DNA of 15,974 nucleotides from an uncultured Faecalibacterium sp. (lineage in GTDB: Bacteria; Bacillota; Clostridia; Oscillospirales; Ruminococcaceae), in the NCBI GenBank assembly GCA_934525845.1, contig CAKSZS010000043.1, forward strand, positions 1 through 15,974, read 5' to 3'. Within the stretch, counting starts at the first letter, position 1, and each line of letters begins with the position of its first letter. Of the stretch, positions 1 through 7,841 are shown piece by piece. Below the pieces are notes generated by a model. The model was not told the DNA's origin and ran no database searches. It saw only the letters and a program-made list of their open reading frames with translations. The position numbers and the translations under genes are program-made.

Positions 1-953
1 CCCTTGGCCACGCAGTCCAGCGGATCTTCCGCAATGTGCACGTCGATGCCGGTCTCGCTCTGGATCAGCTGATCCAGGCCGCGCAGCAGAGCGCCGCCGC
101 CGGTCAGGGTGATGCCGCGGTCAATGATATCGGCGCTCAGTTCCGGCGGGGTGCGCTCCAGCGTCTCCTTGATGGCGCTGGTGATCTTCACCAGGCACTC
201 CAGCAGTGCTTCGCGCACATTCTCGGAATGTACCACGATGTTCTTGGGCAGGCCGTCCACCAAGTTGCGGCCTTTGATCTCCATGGTCATCTCGGGGTCC
301 AGCGGGTAGGCAGAGCCGATCTCGATCTTGATCTGTTCGGCGGTACGCTCACCGATCAGCAGGTTGTACTTGCGCTTGATGAAGGCGATGATGGCCTGAT
401 CGAACATATCACCGGCCATGCGCACGCTGCGGGAAGCCACAATGCCGCCCAGAGAGATGACGGCGATCTCGGCCGTGCCGCCGCCGATGTCCACGATCAT
501 GCTGCCGGTAGGCTCACTGATGGGCAGGCCCGCACCGATGGCGGCTGCCATCGGCTCTTCGATGACCGACACCTGCCGGGCACCCGCCTTCAGGGTCGCC
601 TCGCGCACAGCGCGGCGTTCCACCTCGGTAACGCCCGAAGGAATGCAGATGACCACCCGGGGGCGGGAGAACATACTGTTGCCGCACGCCTTCTTCAGGA
701 AATTTTCCAGCATATTGGCGGTGATGTCAAAATCAGCAATGACGCCGTCCTTCAGGGGACGCACCGCCACGATGCTGCCGGGGGTGCGTCCAATGACCGC
801 CTTTGCCTCAGCACCCACACAGCGCACCTCATCGGTCTTGGTGTCCACCGCCACAACGGACGGCTCCCGCATGATGATGCCCTTGCCCTTCATATAAACC
901 AGGGTATTGGCGGTACCCAGGTCAATGCCAACGTCCTTCGACAGAAAACCCAT
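1..953 (-). CDS. mreB: Rod shape-determining actin homologue MreB (3' end cut by window)
   Basis: MreB is the bacterial actin that forms membrane-attached filaments and guides peptidoglycan synthesis along the cell cylinder. The visible 317 codons cover nearly the whole protein; the family is usually about 335-345 residues, so only the C-terminal tail is missing. The N-terminal ATP phosphate-1 motif DLGTANT is at residues 11-17. The phosphate-2 motif DIGGGT is at 155-160, and an adenosine-type motif LTGGGALLRGL lies near the visible C-terminus. The ATG at 951-953 is preceded by AAGGAG at a normal distance, and there is no better start upstream. The gene follows maf on the same strand, the common maf-mreB order, with mreC and mreD expected beyond the left edge. 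It has its own strong promoter. An MreB paralogue such as Mbl cannot be excluded, but the family is certain. Confidence 0.96.
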   Translation of the reverse strand, partial: MGFLSKDVGIDLGTANTLVYMKGKGIIMREPSVVAVDTKTDEVRCVGAEAKAVIGRTPGSIVAVRPLKDGVIADFDITANMLENFLKKACGNSMFSRPRVVICIPSGVTEVERRAVREATLKAGARQVSVIEEPMAAAIGAGLPISEPTGSMIVDIGGGTAEIAVISLGGIVASRSVRMAGDMFDQAIIAFIKRKYNLLIGERTAEQIKIEIGSAYPLDPEMTMEIKGRNLVDGLPKNIVVHSENVREALLECLVKITSAIKETLERTPPELSADIIDRGITLTGGGALLRGLDQLIQSETGIDVHIAEDPLDCVAK

Positions 954-1048
954 TCTCAAGTCTCTCCTTCGTCTTTTCCAATGATCTATCCCATAACGCC
1001 TGGCGGACACGCGCAAATGTGCCGCCCTTCGCAGAATAACACGGTTCT

Positions 1049-1077
1049 ATTATAGCCCCAAGCGGACTTTTTCTCAA
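1049..1077 (-). promoter_or_regulatory. Sigma-A-type promoter of mreB
   Basis: On the minus strand TTGAGA (1072-1077) and a perfect TATAAT (1049-1054) are separated by exactly 17 bp. Transcription would start near 1042, leaving a leader of about 90 nt before the mreB ATG. The leader contains a GC-rich stem-loop (1002-1026, arms GGCGG-CAC and GTG-CCGCC with one bulge). This lets mreB be expressed independently of the upstream maf/dut genes. Confidence 0.8.
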
Positions 1078-1114
1078 GCGTTTCCGTTCGTTTTCTTACA
1101 TTTTTCCATTTTTC

Positions 1115-1669
1115 TCACACAAAACGCTCCACCAGCTGTACAGTCCGGCTCATCGGCAGACCCATGATGGTGTAATAATCCCCCTCGATGCGGTCCAGCC
1201 ACAGCGCTGCCCGCCCTTGAATGGCGTAGGCCCCCGCCTTGTCATAAGGCTCTTCCGTTGCGGCATAGCGTTCAATTTCCGCTTCCGGAATGGGAAAGAA
1301 GGTCACCCGGCAGCTGTCCACGAAGCTTTCCGTACGGGTCCCGTCCGACACGCAGACGCCGGTGTGTACCTCATGGGTAGAACCGGACAGGGCGCGGAGC
1401 ATCCTTTTGGCATCCTCCACACCGTGGGGCTTGCCGAACACCGTTCCGTTCACATCCACCACGGTGTCACAGCCGATGACCACATCTCCGGGGTGCTGTG
1501 CTGACACGGCAAGACACTTGCCCCGGGCCAGTTTTTCCACCAGTCGGGCGGGCGTATCAGCGGTCACTGTACTTTCATCAAAGTCGCTGGCACAGACTGT
1601 GAACTCCGTAGTGTACAGCGACAGCAGTTCCCGGCGGCGGGGGCTGCCGGAGGCCAAAATCAAATTCAT
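1115..1669 (-). CDS. maf: Maf-family nucleoside triphosphate pyrophosphatase
   Basis: Maf proteins hydrolyse non-canonical or free nucleoside triphosphates to monophosphate and pyrophosphate and are linked to septation arrest in Bacillus. The 184-residue product has the family signature SGSPRRREL at residues 7-15. The catalytic aspartate region GCDTVVD includes D68, followed by GKPHGVEDA (79-87), YDKAGAYAIQG (142-152) and GDYYTIMGLP (163-172). Length and motif order fit a complete Maf. The start at 1669 puts LILASGSPRRR at the usual distance from the N-terminus. An alternative ATG three codons upstream (1678) is equally possible, because the ribosome site (AAAGAAAG) is weak for both. A longer reading reaching 1759 would run into the palindromic repeat array and is unlikely. 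The gene lies 162 bp upstream of mreB, the classical association. Confidence 0.95.
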   Translation of the reverse strand: MNLILASGSPRRRELLSLYTTEFTVCASDFDESTVTADTPARLVEKLARGKCLAVSAQHPGDVVIGCDTVVDVNGTVFGKPHGVEDAKRMLRALSGSTHEVHTGVCVSDGTRTESFVDSCRVTFFPIPEAEIERYAATEEPYDKAGAYAIQGRAALWLDRIEGDYYTIMGLPMSRTVQLVERFV

Positions 1670-1699
1670 AGCATTCATCTTTCTTTTCAGCGTCCTCGC

Positions 1700-1926
1700 C
1701 CTCTCCGTCATTGCTAACGCAATGCCACCTTGTTCCCCTTTTTGTCGCTTACGCGACATCTGCTCCCCACTTTGTCACCTACGGTGACATTTCTCCCCGG
1801 CACGGGGAGAATCTTTCCCGACCGGGGGAAGTCCATCAAAGGGAGAGGCTTTGGCATAAAGATAAACTTTGCATGGACTGCCAAAGGCTCCCCCTTTGGG
1901 GGAGCTGGCAAAACCGGAAGGTTTTG
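1700..1926. repeat. Array of short palindromes between dut and maf
   Basis: This 227-bp spacer is a run of stem-loops. Three related units of about 30 bp come first, each a palindrome followed by a C-rich tail: CATTGC-TAAC-GCAATG (1709-1724), TGTCGC-TTAC-GCGACA (1743-1758) and TGTCACC-TAC-GGTGACA (1773-1789). A hairpin TTCTCCCC/GGGGAGAA follows (1791-1811). A composite element comes next: long arms 1830-1841 and 1867-1879, GCTCCCCC-TTT-GGGGGAGC (1887-1905) and AAAACC-GGAA-GGTTTT (1910-1925). It resembles the dispersed palindromic repeats common between genes of gut Oscillospiraceae. That family assignment is from memory, not from a search. No reading frame here looks coding. Confidence 0.8.
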
Positions 1927-1945
1927 ACTGAGAGGGCGAACCCGT

Positions 1946-2392
1946 TTATTTTCCGGTCGAACCAAAACCGCCTGCGCCGCGGGTGGTGTCATCCAGCTCT
2001 TCGGCCTGCACGAAGGCGGCGGTGTACACCGGGGCAATGCACAGCTGTGCCACCCGCTCCCCGGGCTGGATGGTGTAGGCTTCTTTGCCCAGATTGACCA
2101 TCGGCACTTTCAGTTCCCCCCGGTAGTCGCTGTCCACGACGCCCACGCCATTGGCCATGCACAGGCCGTGCTTGATGGACAGGCCGCTGCGGGCGTAGAC
2201 CAGCGCAACGCTGTGAGCACCGGGCAGTTCGATGGCCAGACCGGTGGGCACCAGCACCCGCTCCAGCGGAGCCACGGTGAGCGGGGCGTCCAGCACGGCG
2301 CACAGGTCGGCAGCGGCAGAGCCGGGGGTGGCGTAGGCAGGCACCTTGGCCCGCGCATCCAGAACTTTATATTTTACGGTAATGGGTTCCAT
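1946..2392 (-). CDS. dut: dUTP diphosphatase (trimeric dUTPase)
   Basis: The enzyme hydrolyses dUTP to dUMP and pyrophosphate, keeping uracil out of DNA and supplying the thymidylate precursor. All five motifs of the homotrimeric dUTPase family are present in the 148 residues. Motif I is TPGSAAADLCA (22-32). Motif II is YARSGLSIK (66-74). Motif III contains VVDSDYRG with the likely catalytic D87. Motif IV is GERVAQL (111-117). Motif V is the glycine-rich C-terminal RGAGGFGSTGK, which closes over the nucleotide. The length is typical. AGAGG precedes the ATG at 2392 with about 7-nt spacing. It sits between the U32 gene and maf on the same strand. A perfect hairpin lies just upstream, between the U32 stop and its ribosome site. 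Confidence 0.97.
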   Translation of the reverse strand: MEPITVKYKVLDARAKVPAYATPGSAAADLCAVLDAPLTVAPLERVLVPTGLAIELPGAHSVALVYARSGLSIKHGLCMANGVGVVDSDYRGELKVPMVNLGKEAYTIQPGERVAQLCIAPVYTAAFVQAEELDDTTRGAGGFGSTGK

Positions 2393-2414
2393 TGTATACC
2401 TCTTTCTGCTTCAT

Positions 2415-2450
2415 AAGCCTTCCCCCGAGGGGGAAGGCTTCTTGCTTTTT
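2415..2450 (+). terminator. Perfect hairpin with U-tract on the plus strand, between U32 gene and dut
   Basis: AAGCCTTCCCC (2415-2425) pairs perfectly with GGGGAAGGCTT (2430-2440) around a CGAG loop. A run of five T follows at 2446-2450 on the plus strand. The flanking genes are both on the minus strand, where the 3' side of the hairpin has no U-run. It therefore looks like a terminator for antisense transcription, or a dispersed palindrome, rather than a terminator for the U32 gene. It could still act as a partial stop or processing site before dut. Confidence 0.6.
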
Positions 2451-4518
2451 AATTTGTCCCCTTGAAATACAATCCTCGGGTGAAATCCTCTTCAAAGGGA
2501 GCGTGCACCCGGATCATCTCCAGGATCTTTGCTGCTTCTTCGCGGGATTCCAGCGTAAAATAGGCCACACCATAGTCCACCGCCAGCGCACCGGGTTTAT
2601 CGCCCATGTAAATGGGCACCGGATTGTAGATGGTGCGCATCCCCAGATTGCACCGCACCGGGAACTTTTTGGCCTTGCGGTCGGTCAGCACACCGGTCTT
2701 GTCGCAGTGGGCACAGTCGTGGATGTTCTGCAGCGGGCAGGCGCGGGTGAGCATCAGCGGCATATGGCCATAGATCATGACACCCGTGGGCACCGGCCTG
2801 CCGTCCTTCACAGGGGCGATGGACGCAATGTCGCTGTCCTTGACCTCCGGCAGGATGAGCAGGCTGTTCAGACCCTGATCTGCGTAAAACTGTGCCGCCA
2901 CGTTGTTCGTGATGTTCAGGCCAAAGCCGCCGGACAGCGGCAGGCCCCGGCACAGCCGCAGGTGGGCAATGTTGCTTGCTTCATAGCCTGCAAAGCCCGC
3001 GTCCTGGGTGGCGGCGATGCGGCGGGCCGTGTCCTGCTCCAGCGCGCCGAACATGGCACGGGGCAGTTCCAGAATGGTCTTGCCGCGCCACTCGCGAGGC
3101 ACACGGTCGGCCTGTGCGATGGGCAGAATGAGGTACTCCACCCCGCTCAGGGCACGCTCCGGCACCTGATCCCAGCGTTCAAAACGGGCACGCAGGCTGC
3201 GGTGGGGCGGCAGGGTGCGCTGGGGCAGCGCCGGCACCTGCTCTTCCGTGGTGGGCCAGGGACGCAGGACTTCACGTTTTTTCAGCAGGGCATCCAACGC
3301 TTCCCGGCGCAGTTCGTTGACGGTGCTGCCCGGCACGAACCACGGACCTTCGTCCATTTCCACAGTGATCTCCGCCGCTTCAAAAGGGGTGCCGCCGGTC
3401 TTGGCCAGACTGCGGCGCAGGCTCTCGGTGGGGTCGGTACGGGCAGGCTGCGGTTCAAAATCGCCGTAGGCAAAGGCTTTGTTGCCATCCTCGTCCAGAA
3501 CGGTGAGCTTTTCGCCGCCCTCTTCGATCTCCAGCTTCATCTTCACCGGCACCCGGGAACGCTCCCGGCGGTACAGCTCCCGCAGCATGGGCAGGGTCTT
3601 CTTGGTCAGCTCGGCGTCTGCTTCACTGCGCACACCGAACATGGTGCCGTCGATTTTCCCATCCAAGTATCCAGAGGTGAAACCGGAGCGGCTGAACGCA
3701 TTTTTCAGCAGGTCGCGGTCATAGGCGCAGCCCTCACGGCCCGCCAGACAGGCGCTGACCGCCGCCGCCACATATTCCGGCGTGCGCAGGCGGCCCTCGA
3801 TCTTGGCCGATGCAACGCCCAATGCCTGCAGTTTGTCCAGCTTGTCGATGGAAGAATTGTCCTTCAGGGACAGATGATGCAGACGGCCCGGCTTGCCCTC
3901 GGGCAGAGCGTTGGCTTCAAAGGGCAGGCGGCAGGGACCGGCGCAGGAACCGCGGTTGCCGCTGCGTCCGCCCAGGAACACCGACATATAGCACTGGCCG
4001 CTCATGCTCATGCAGAGGGCACCATGGATGAAGCACTCGGTCTCAATGCCGCAGTGCCTGGTGATGTGCTCCACCTCCGGCAGGCTCAGCTCCCGGGCCA
4101 GCACCACCCGGGTGAAGCCCAGCTCTTTCAGTTCCAGAGCGCCCTGCAAGGTGTGCACGCTCATCTGGGTGGAGCCATGGCGGGGCAGCTGGGGGGCGAT
4201 CTTCCCGATCAGGGTCGCTACCGCCAGGTCCTGACAGATGACCGCGTCTGCCCCGCTGGCGGCCACTGCCCGGATAGCCTGTTCCAGGGCCGGAAGCTCG
4301 GTGCCATATACGGTGGTGTTCAGCGCTACGTGCACCGCCACACCCCGGGCATGGCAGAAACGCACGGCCTCCTTCAGGCTGTCCGCATCAAAGTTGCCGG
4401 CACCGGTGCGGGCATTGAAGCCCGAAAAGCCCAGATAGACTGCGTCCGCCCCGCTGAACACGGCCGCACGCAGCATTTCTTCACTGCCCACAGGGGCAAG
4501 GATCTCAATTTTCGACAT
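2449..4518 (-). CDS. U32-family protein with DUF3656-type middle domain (RlhA/YdcP-like)
   Basis: The 689-residue protein begins with the U32 barrel (IEILAPVGSEEMLRAAVFSGADAVY from residue 4, split here as IEILAPVGSEEML and its continuation). The U32 signature ECFIHGALCMSMSGQCYMS is at 161-179. Clustered cysteines C162, C169, C176, C192 and C196 are typical of Fe-S-binding members. The middle (about 310-430) looks like DUF3656, and the last third is a second barrel-like part with a Cys motif RACPLQNIHDCAHC. The position that is Cys in some relatives (SLKDxC) is Ser222 here. Family members were named collagenase-like peptidases. Better-studied E. coli relatives (RlhA, TrhP, UbiU/V) hydroxylate RNA or ubiquinone precursors, and the domain layout and size resemble RlhA, which acts on 23S rRNA. 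That activity is inferred. The ATG at 4518 has AAAGGAG 5 nt upstream. The gene follows zapA by 63 bp. Confidence 0.9.
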   Translation of the reverse strand: MSKIEILAPVGSEEMLRAAVFSGADAVYLGFSGFNARTGAGNFDADSLKEAVRFCHARGVAVHVALNTTVYGTELPALEQAIRAVAASGADAVICQDLAVATLIGKIAPQLPRHGSTQMSVHTLQGALELKELGFTRVVLARELSLPEVEHITRHCGIETECFIHGALCMSMSGQCYMSVFLGGRSGNRGSCAGPCRLPFEANALPEGKPGRLHHLSLKDNSSIDKLDKLQALGVASAKIEGRLRTPEYVAAAVSACLAGREGCAYDRDLLKNAFSRSGFTSGYLDGKIDGTMFGVRSEADAELTKKTLPMLRELYRRERSRVPVKMKLEIEEGGEKLTVLDEDGNKAFAYGDFEPQPARTDPTESLRRSLAKTGGTPFEAAEITVEMDEGPWFVPGSTVNELRREALDALLKKREVLRPWPTTEEQVPALPQRTLPPHRSLRARFERWDQVPERALSGVEYLILPIAQADRVPREWRGKTILELPRAMFGALEQDTARRIAATQDAGFAGYEASNIAHLRLCRGLPLSGGFGLNITNNVAAQFYADQGLNSLLILPEVKDSDIASIAPVKDGRPVPTGVMIYGHMPLMLTRACPLQNIHDCAHCDKTGVLTDRKAKKFPVRCNLGMRTIYNPVPIYMGDKPGALAVDYGVAYFTLESREEAAKILEMIRVHAPFEEDFTRGLYFKGTN

Positions 4519-4581
4519 AACTCTCCTTTTGTTTCCCGGCGCTTCCACACAGCGCATACGCTCTACTATAAATGTAAGGGA

Positions 4582-5007
4582 TCACCCTTCCGTGCTCTCG
4601 TCCGCCGTCTGCGCTGCCTCTGCCTGTTCGGCGCGCTCCTCCCGGCGGGTCTCCCGGCGGCGTTCTTTGGCCAGCTGTTCCCGCAGGGCGGCAGCTTCCC
4701 GGCGCAGAACTTCGTTTTCGGCCTTGGCCTTGTCCTCGGCCAGCTTGGCGCGGGCAGCATCCGCAATGTAATCCTGGATCTGACTGCGCATATTCTCGGC
4801 GCTGCCGGTGCTCTTGCGGTATTCGTCCAGATAATCCATGGCGCAGAACACTGCCGCCTTGGTCACCGAAAGATTTTCGTTCTCGTCCAGCAGCTTCGTG
4901 ATGTCCTCATCCAGTTTTTTTGCCAATGCCTGAATGTATTTTTCCGGATCGGTCGTTGCGATGGCATACGGCGTCCCCGCAATGTTCACTCTTACCTTAT
5001 TGACCAT
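4582..5007 (-). CDS. zapA: Cell division protein ZapA with extended coiled-coil tail
   Basis: ZapA binds FtsZ and bundles protofilaments, stabilising the division ring. The N-terminal globular part begins NKVRVNIAGTPYAIATTDPE, followed by YIQALAKKLDEDI and the AAVFCAMDYLDEY segment (51-63) typical of the family. From about residue 75 to 130 a highly charged helix rich in K, E, R and A predicts a long coiled coil. The tail is acidic and probably disordered. At 141 residues it is longer than the roughly 90-110 usual for ZapA. ATG at 5007 has AGGGG with about 8-nt spacing and is preferred. ATG at 5013 is two codons earlier but almost abuts the ribosome site. It is the first gene of the zapA-U32-dut-maf block. 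Confidence 0.88.
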   Translation of the reverse strand: MVNKVRVNIAGTPYAIATTDPEKYIQALAKKLDEDITKLLDENENLSVTKAAVFCAMDYLDEYRKSTGSAENMRSQIQDYIADAARAKLAEDKAKAENEVLRREAAALREQLAKERRRETRREERAEQAEAAQTADESTEG

Positions 5008-5013
5008 GTCCAT

Positions 5014-5435
5014 TTCCCCTTTTCAACCTTTTCTGCCGGACGCCAGACTGCGCATTTCGGACATTTCCGGGATTCCGGCACCGTTTCCGGTACGTTTTTC
5101 CTGTCTTGACACCCGGGCAGTGAGTTTCCCGGCACATTTCTCCCCGAGTTACTCCCCGCAGCGGGTCATTGACCACATTCTTTCTTCCCTTTATTATAAT
5201 ATAAATGCGCCGCAAGAAAAAGTATATTTTTTGAATTTTCGGCATATTTGTCAGAAAGTTGGTTAAAAAAATAGCAGTTACGGAAAAAATCCCCTGATTC
5301 CTTGCATTTGACAAAGGTTCATATTATAATAGCGTTGTCATGTTTGGCAGCGTGTATCATAGAGGGAAAGTACCAGCTGCCGTTTATCCTCAAAAAATTT
5401 AACATTTAAGCACAAATGCGGATAGGAGTACAGTT
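5014..5435. other. Divergent zapA/glgP intergenic region
   Basis: This 422-bp stretch has no convincing gene. On the minus side a perfect TATAAT (5193-5198) in an AT-rich patch is the best candidate -10 for zapA, but I find no good -35 at the normal distance. If used, it gives a leader of about 175 nt with several GC-rich small stems (for example CCCG-CAG-CGGG near 5156-5165 and CCGGG/CCCGG at 5112-5132). The right half is AT-rich and carries the glgP promoter. I see no recognisable riboswitch. Confidence 0.6.
5302..5330 (+). promoter_or_regulatory. Candidate promoter of glgP
   Basis: A perfect TATAAT at 5325-5330 has TTGCAT (5302-5307) exactly 17 bp upstream. A better-looking TTGACA at 5308-5313 is only 11 bp from the -10, too close to serve it. 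Inverted arms TGACAA (5309-5314) and TTGTCA (5335-5340) flank the -10, so a regulator could bind across it. The leader would be about 100 nt to the ATG at 5436. Confidence 0.55.
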
Positions 5436-7841
5436 ATGACATCAAAAGAATTTGGCAAAATTCTTCAGGATAAGCTGACCAGCGAGTACGGCGTTGAGCT
5501 GAGTGTGGCTTCCAATCAGCAGATCTACCGTTCCCTGGCCCTGATCTGCCGCCAGATGATGAGCGAGAACCACAAAAAGTTCCAGTCCAAGGCCATCGGC
5601 ACCGGCACCAAGCAGGTCTATTACCTCTGCATGGAGTTCCTGATGGGCCGCAGCCTGAAGATGAGCCTGTTCAACCTGGGCCTGAACGATGTGGCCAAGA
5701 AGGCTCTGGCCGATGCAGACATCAGCCTGGACACCATTTATGAGGAAGAGCCGGATGCAGGTCTGGGCAACGGCGGCCTGGGCCGTCTGGCCGCCTGCTA
5801 TCTGGACGGCATGGCCACCACCGACATCTGCGGCACCGGCTACTCCATCCTGTACGAGTATGGCATCTTCAAGCAGAAGATCGTGGACGGCTGGCAGCAG
5901 GAGCGTGCAGACAACTGGCTGCCCGGCGGTCAGGTCTGGCTGAAGAGCCATCCCGACCAGGCCGTCGAGGTCCGCTTTGACGGTGAGATCCGCGAAAACT
6001 GGGACAACGGCTTCCACTACATCCAGCACACCAATTACAACAGCGTCATGGCCATTCCCTCCGATATGTATGTGCAGGGCTACGACGGAAAGGGTGTTGC
6101 CAAGCTGCGTCTGTGGCAGGCCAAGGCTCCCGACTTTGATATGTCCAGCTTCTCTCTGGGCAACTACAACACCGCAATGAGCAAGAACGCCAACGCGGAG
6201 CTGATCTCCAAGGTGCTGTACCCCAACGACAACCACGTCGAGGGCAAGATCCTGCGCCTGCGTCAGCAGTACTTCCTGTCCGCTGCTTCCATCGGCGACA
6301 TCGTGCAGAATCACCTGTCCAGCTATGCAACGCTGGAGAACCTGCCCGATAAGGTCGCCATCCAGCTGAACGACACCCACCCCACCCTGGCCATCCCCGA
6401 GATGATGCGCATCCTGCTGGATGAGTGCGGCTTCGATTGGGACAAGGCATTCGGCATCTGCCAGAAGGTCTTCTCTTATACCAACCACACCGTCATGGCC
6501 GAGGCTCTGGAGAAGTGGAATGTGGACATCTTCAAGATGACCCTGCCCCGCATCTACCAGATCGTGGTCGAGATGGACCGCCGCGCCCGCGCAGAGCTGG
6601 CCAAGGCTTTCCCCGGCGACCAGGGCAAGATCGACTACATGGCACTGATCGGCGACAATCAGGTGCGCATGGCCAACATCTGCGCTTACACCTCCAACAG
6701 CATCAACGGCGTGTCCAAGCTGCACAGCGAGATCATCAAGGACAGCGTCTTCCACGATTACTACCTGTTCAAACCCCAGGCCTTCAAGAATGTGACCAAC
6801 GGCATCGCATACCGCCGCTGGCTGCTGGCTTCCAACCCGGAGCTGTGCAAGCTGCTGGACGAGACCATCGGCGAGGGCTACAAGCACGACGCTTCTGACC
6901 TGAGCAAGCTGAACGCCTTTGCGTCCGACAAGACCGTTCTGAAGAAGCTGAACGAGATCAAGCTGGACAACAAGAAGAACTTCGCTGCTTATCTGTCCAA
7001 GAGCACCGGCCAGATCATTGACCCCAACTCCATCTTTGACTGCCAGGTCAAGCGGATGCACGAGTACAAGCGTCAGCACCTGAACGCCCTGAACATCGCT
7101 GCCCAGTACCTGTACCTGAAGGAGAACCCCAACGCCGACTTCATCCCCAAGACCTATATCTTCGGCGCAAAGGCTGCCCCCGGCTACTACATGGCCAAGC
7201 AGATGATCCGGATGATCTGCAAGCTGGGCGACCTGATCAACAATGATCCCGCCGTGCGCGACAAGCTGCGCGTGGTCTATCTGGAAGAGTACTGCGTCTC
7301 CCTGAGCGAGCACCTGATGCCCGCTGCCGAGGTCTCTGAGCAGATCTCTCTGGCAGGCACCGAGGCTTCCGGTACCGGCAACATGAAGTTCATGCTGAAC
7401 GGCGCCATCACCCTGGGCACTCTGGACGGCGCAAACGTAGAGATCGCCGATGCCGCCGGCAAGGAGAACGAACTGATCTTCGGTATGCTGACGCCTGAGG
7501 TCAACAGCCTGAAGCAGGTCGGTTATCATCCCAACGCCTTCATCATGGGCGATGATGTGGCCAACGCCGCTCTGAACTTCCTGGAGCGCGGCTGGAACGG
7601 TGAGAACTTCCACGAGGTCACCGAGAACCTGCGCACCAGCGATCCCTACATGGTTATGGCCGACTTCAAGGATTACCGCCGTGCACAGGCTGACCTGCAG
7701 CGTCTGTACGCAGACCGCGAGAAGTGGGCGCAGATGAGCCTGAAAAACATCGCCAACAGCGGCATCTTCAGCGCAGACCGTTCCGTGCTGGATTATGCAC
7801 GCGACATCTGGTACGCTTCCCCTGTCCCCATGGGCAAGTAA
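5436..7841 (+). CDS. glgP: Glycogen/maltodextrin phosphorylase
   Basis: This is a GT35 alpha-glucan phosphorylase. It uses phosphate to release glucose-1-phosphate from the non-reducing ends of glycogen or maltodextrins, with pyridoxal phosphate as cofactor, in the cytoplasm. The 801 residues match the family length. The PLP-lysine signature EASGTGNMKFMLNGA carries K651. Other conserved stretches are GNGGLGRLAACYLDGMAT near 110, IQLNDTHPTLAIPEM near 310, and VKRMHEYKRQHLNALN near 530. Codon use is strongly biased (CTG, AAG, AAC, GGC), suggesting high expression. The ATG at 5436 has AGGAG (5424-5428) 7 nt upstream. A strong terminator follows the stop, and a GH13 enzyme that would supply shorter linear maltodextrins comes next. 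Substrate preference (glycogen or maltodextrin) cannot be read from sequence alone. Confidence 0.97.
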   Translation: MTSKEFGKILQDKLTSEYGVELSVASNQQIYRSLALICRQMMSENHKKFQSKAIGTGTKQVYYLCMEFLMGRSLKMSLFNLGLNDVAKKALADADISLDTIYEEEPDAGLGNGGLGRLAACYLDGMATTDICGTGYSILYEYGIFKQKIVDGWQQERADNWLPGGQVWLKSHPDQAVEVRFDGEIRENWDNGFHYIQHTNYNSVMAIPSDMYVQGYDGKGVAKLRLWQAKAPDFDMSSFSLGNYNTAMSKNANAELISKVLYPNDNHVEGKILRLRQQYFLSAASIGDIVQNHLSSYATLENLPDKVAIQLNDTHPTLAIPEMMRILLDECGFDWDKAFGICQKVFSYTNHTVMAEALEKWNVDIFKMTLPRIYQIVVEMDRRARAELAKAFPGDQGKIDYMALIGDNQVRMANICAYTSNSINGVSKLHSEIIKDSVFHDYYLFKPQAFKNVTNGIAYRRWLLASNPELCKLLDETIGEGYKHDASDLSKLNAFASDKTVLKKLNEIKLDNKKNFAAYLSKSTGQIIDPNSIFDCQVKRMHEYKRQHLNALNIAAQYLYLKENPNADFIPKTYIFGAKAAPGYYMAKQMIRMICKLGDLINNDPAVRDKLRVVYLEEYCVSLSEHLMPAAEVSEQISLAGTEASGTGNMKFMLNGAITLGTLDGANVEIADAAGKENELIFGMLTPEVNSLKQVGYHPNAFIMGDDVANAALNFLERGWNGENFHEVTENLRTSDPYMVMADFKDYRRAQADLQRLYADREKWAQMSLKNIANSGIFSADRSVLDYARDIWYASPVPMGK

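Noticed and set aside
36..1055. 339-codon plus-strand frame at the left edge
   Set aside because: It is opposite mreB, whose phosphate motifs, ribosome site and promoter are clear on the minus strand.
1700..1926. Possible CRISPR array
   Set aside because: The units have no constant repeat with unique 30-bp spacers; the palindromes themselves vary and spacers are only C-rich tails. No cas gene is present.
4519..4581. Internal promoter before the U32 gene
   Set aside because: TATAGT is present on the minus strand (4565-4570) but nothing like a -35 lies 15-19 bp upstream.
2392..5109. 905-codon open frame on the plus strand
   Set aside because: It lies opposite the U32 and zapA genes, which have clear motifs and ribosome sites. 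The translation is low-complexity and matches no family; it is a by-product of GC-rich codon use.
5134..5146. 13-bp sequence ACATTTCTCCCCG shared with the repeat at 1787-1799
   Set aside because: One or two matches of this length are expected by chance in a 16-kb window and no palindrome is conserved around it.
5308..5330. TTGACA with TATAAT as the glgP promoter
   Set aside because: The spacing is 11 bp, too short for sigma-A RNA polymerase.
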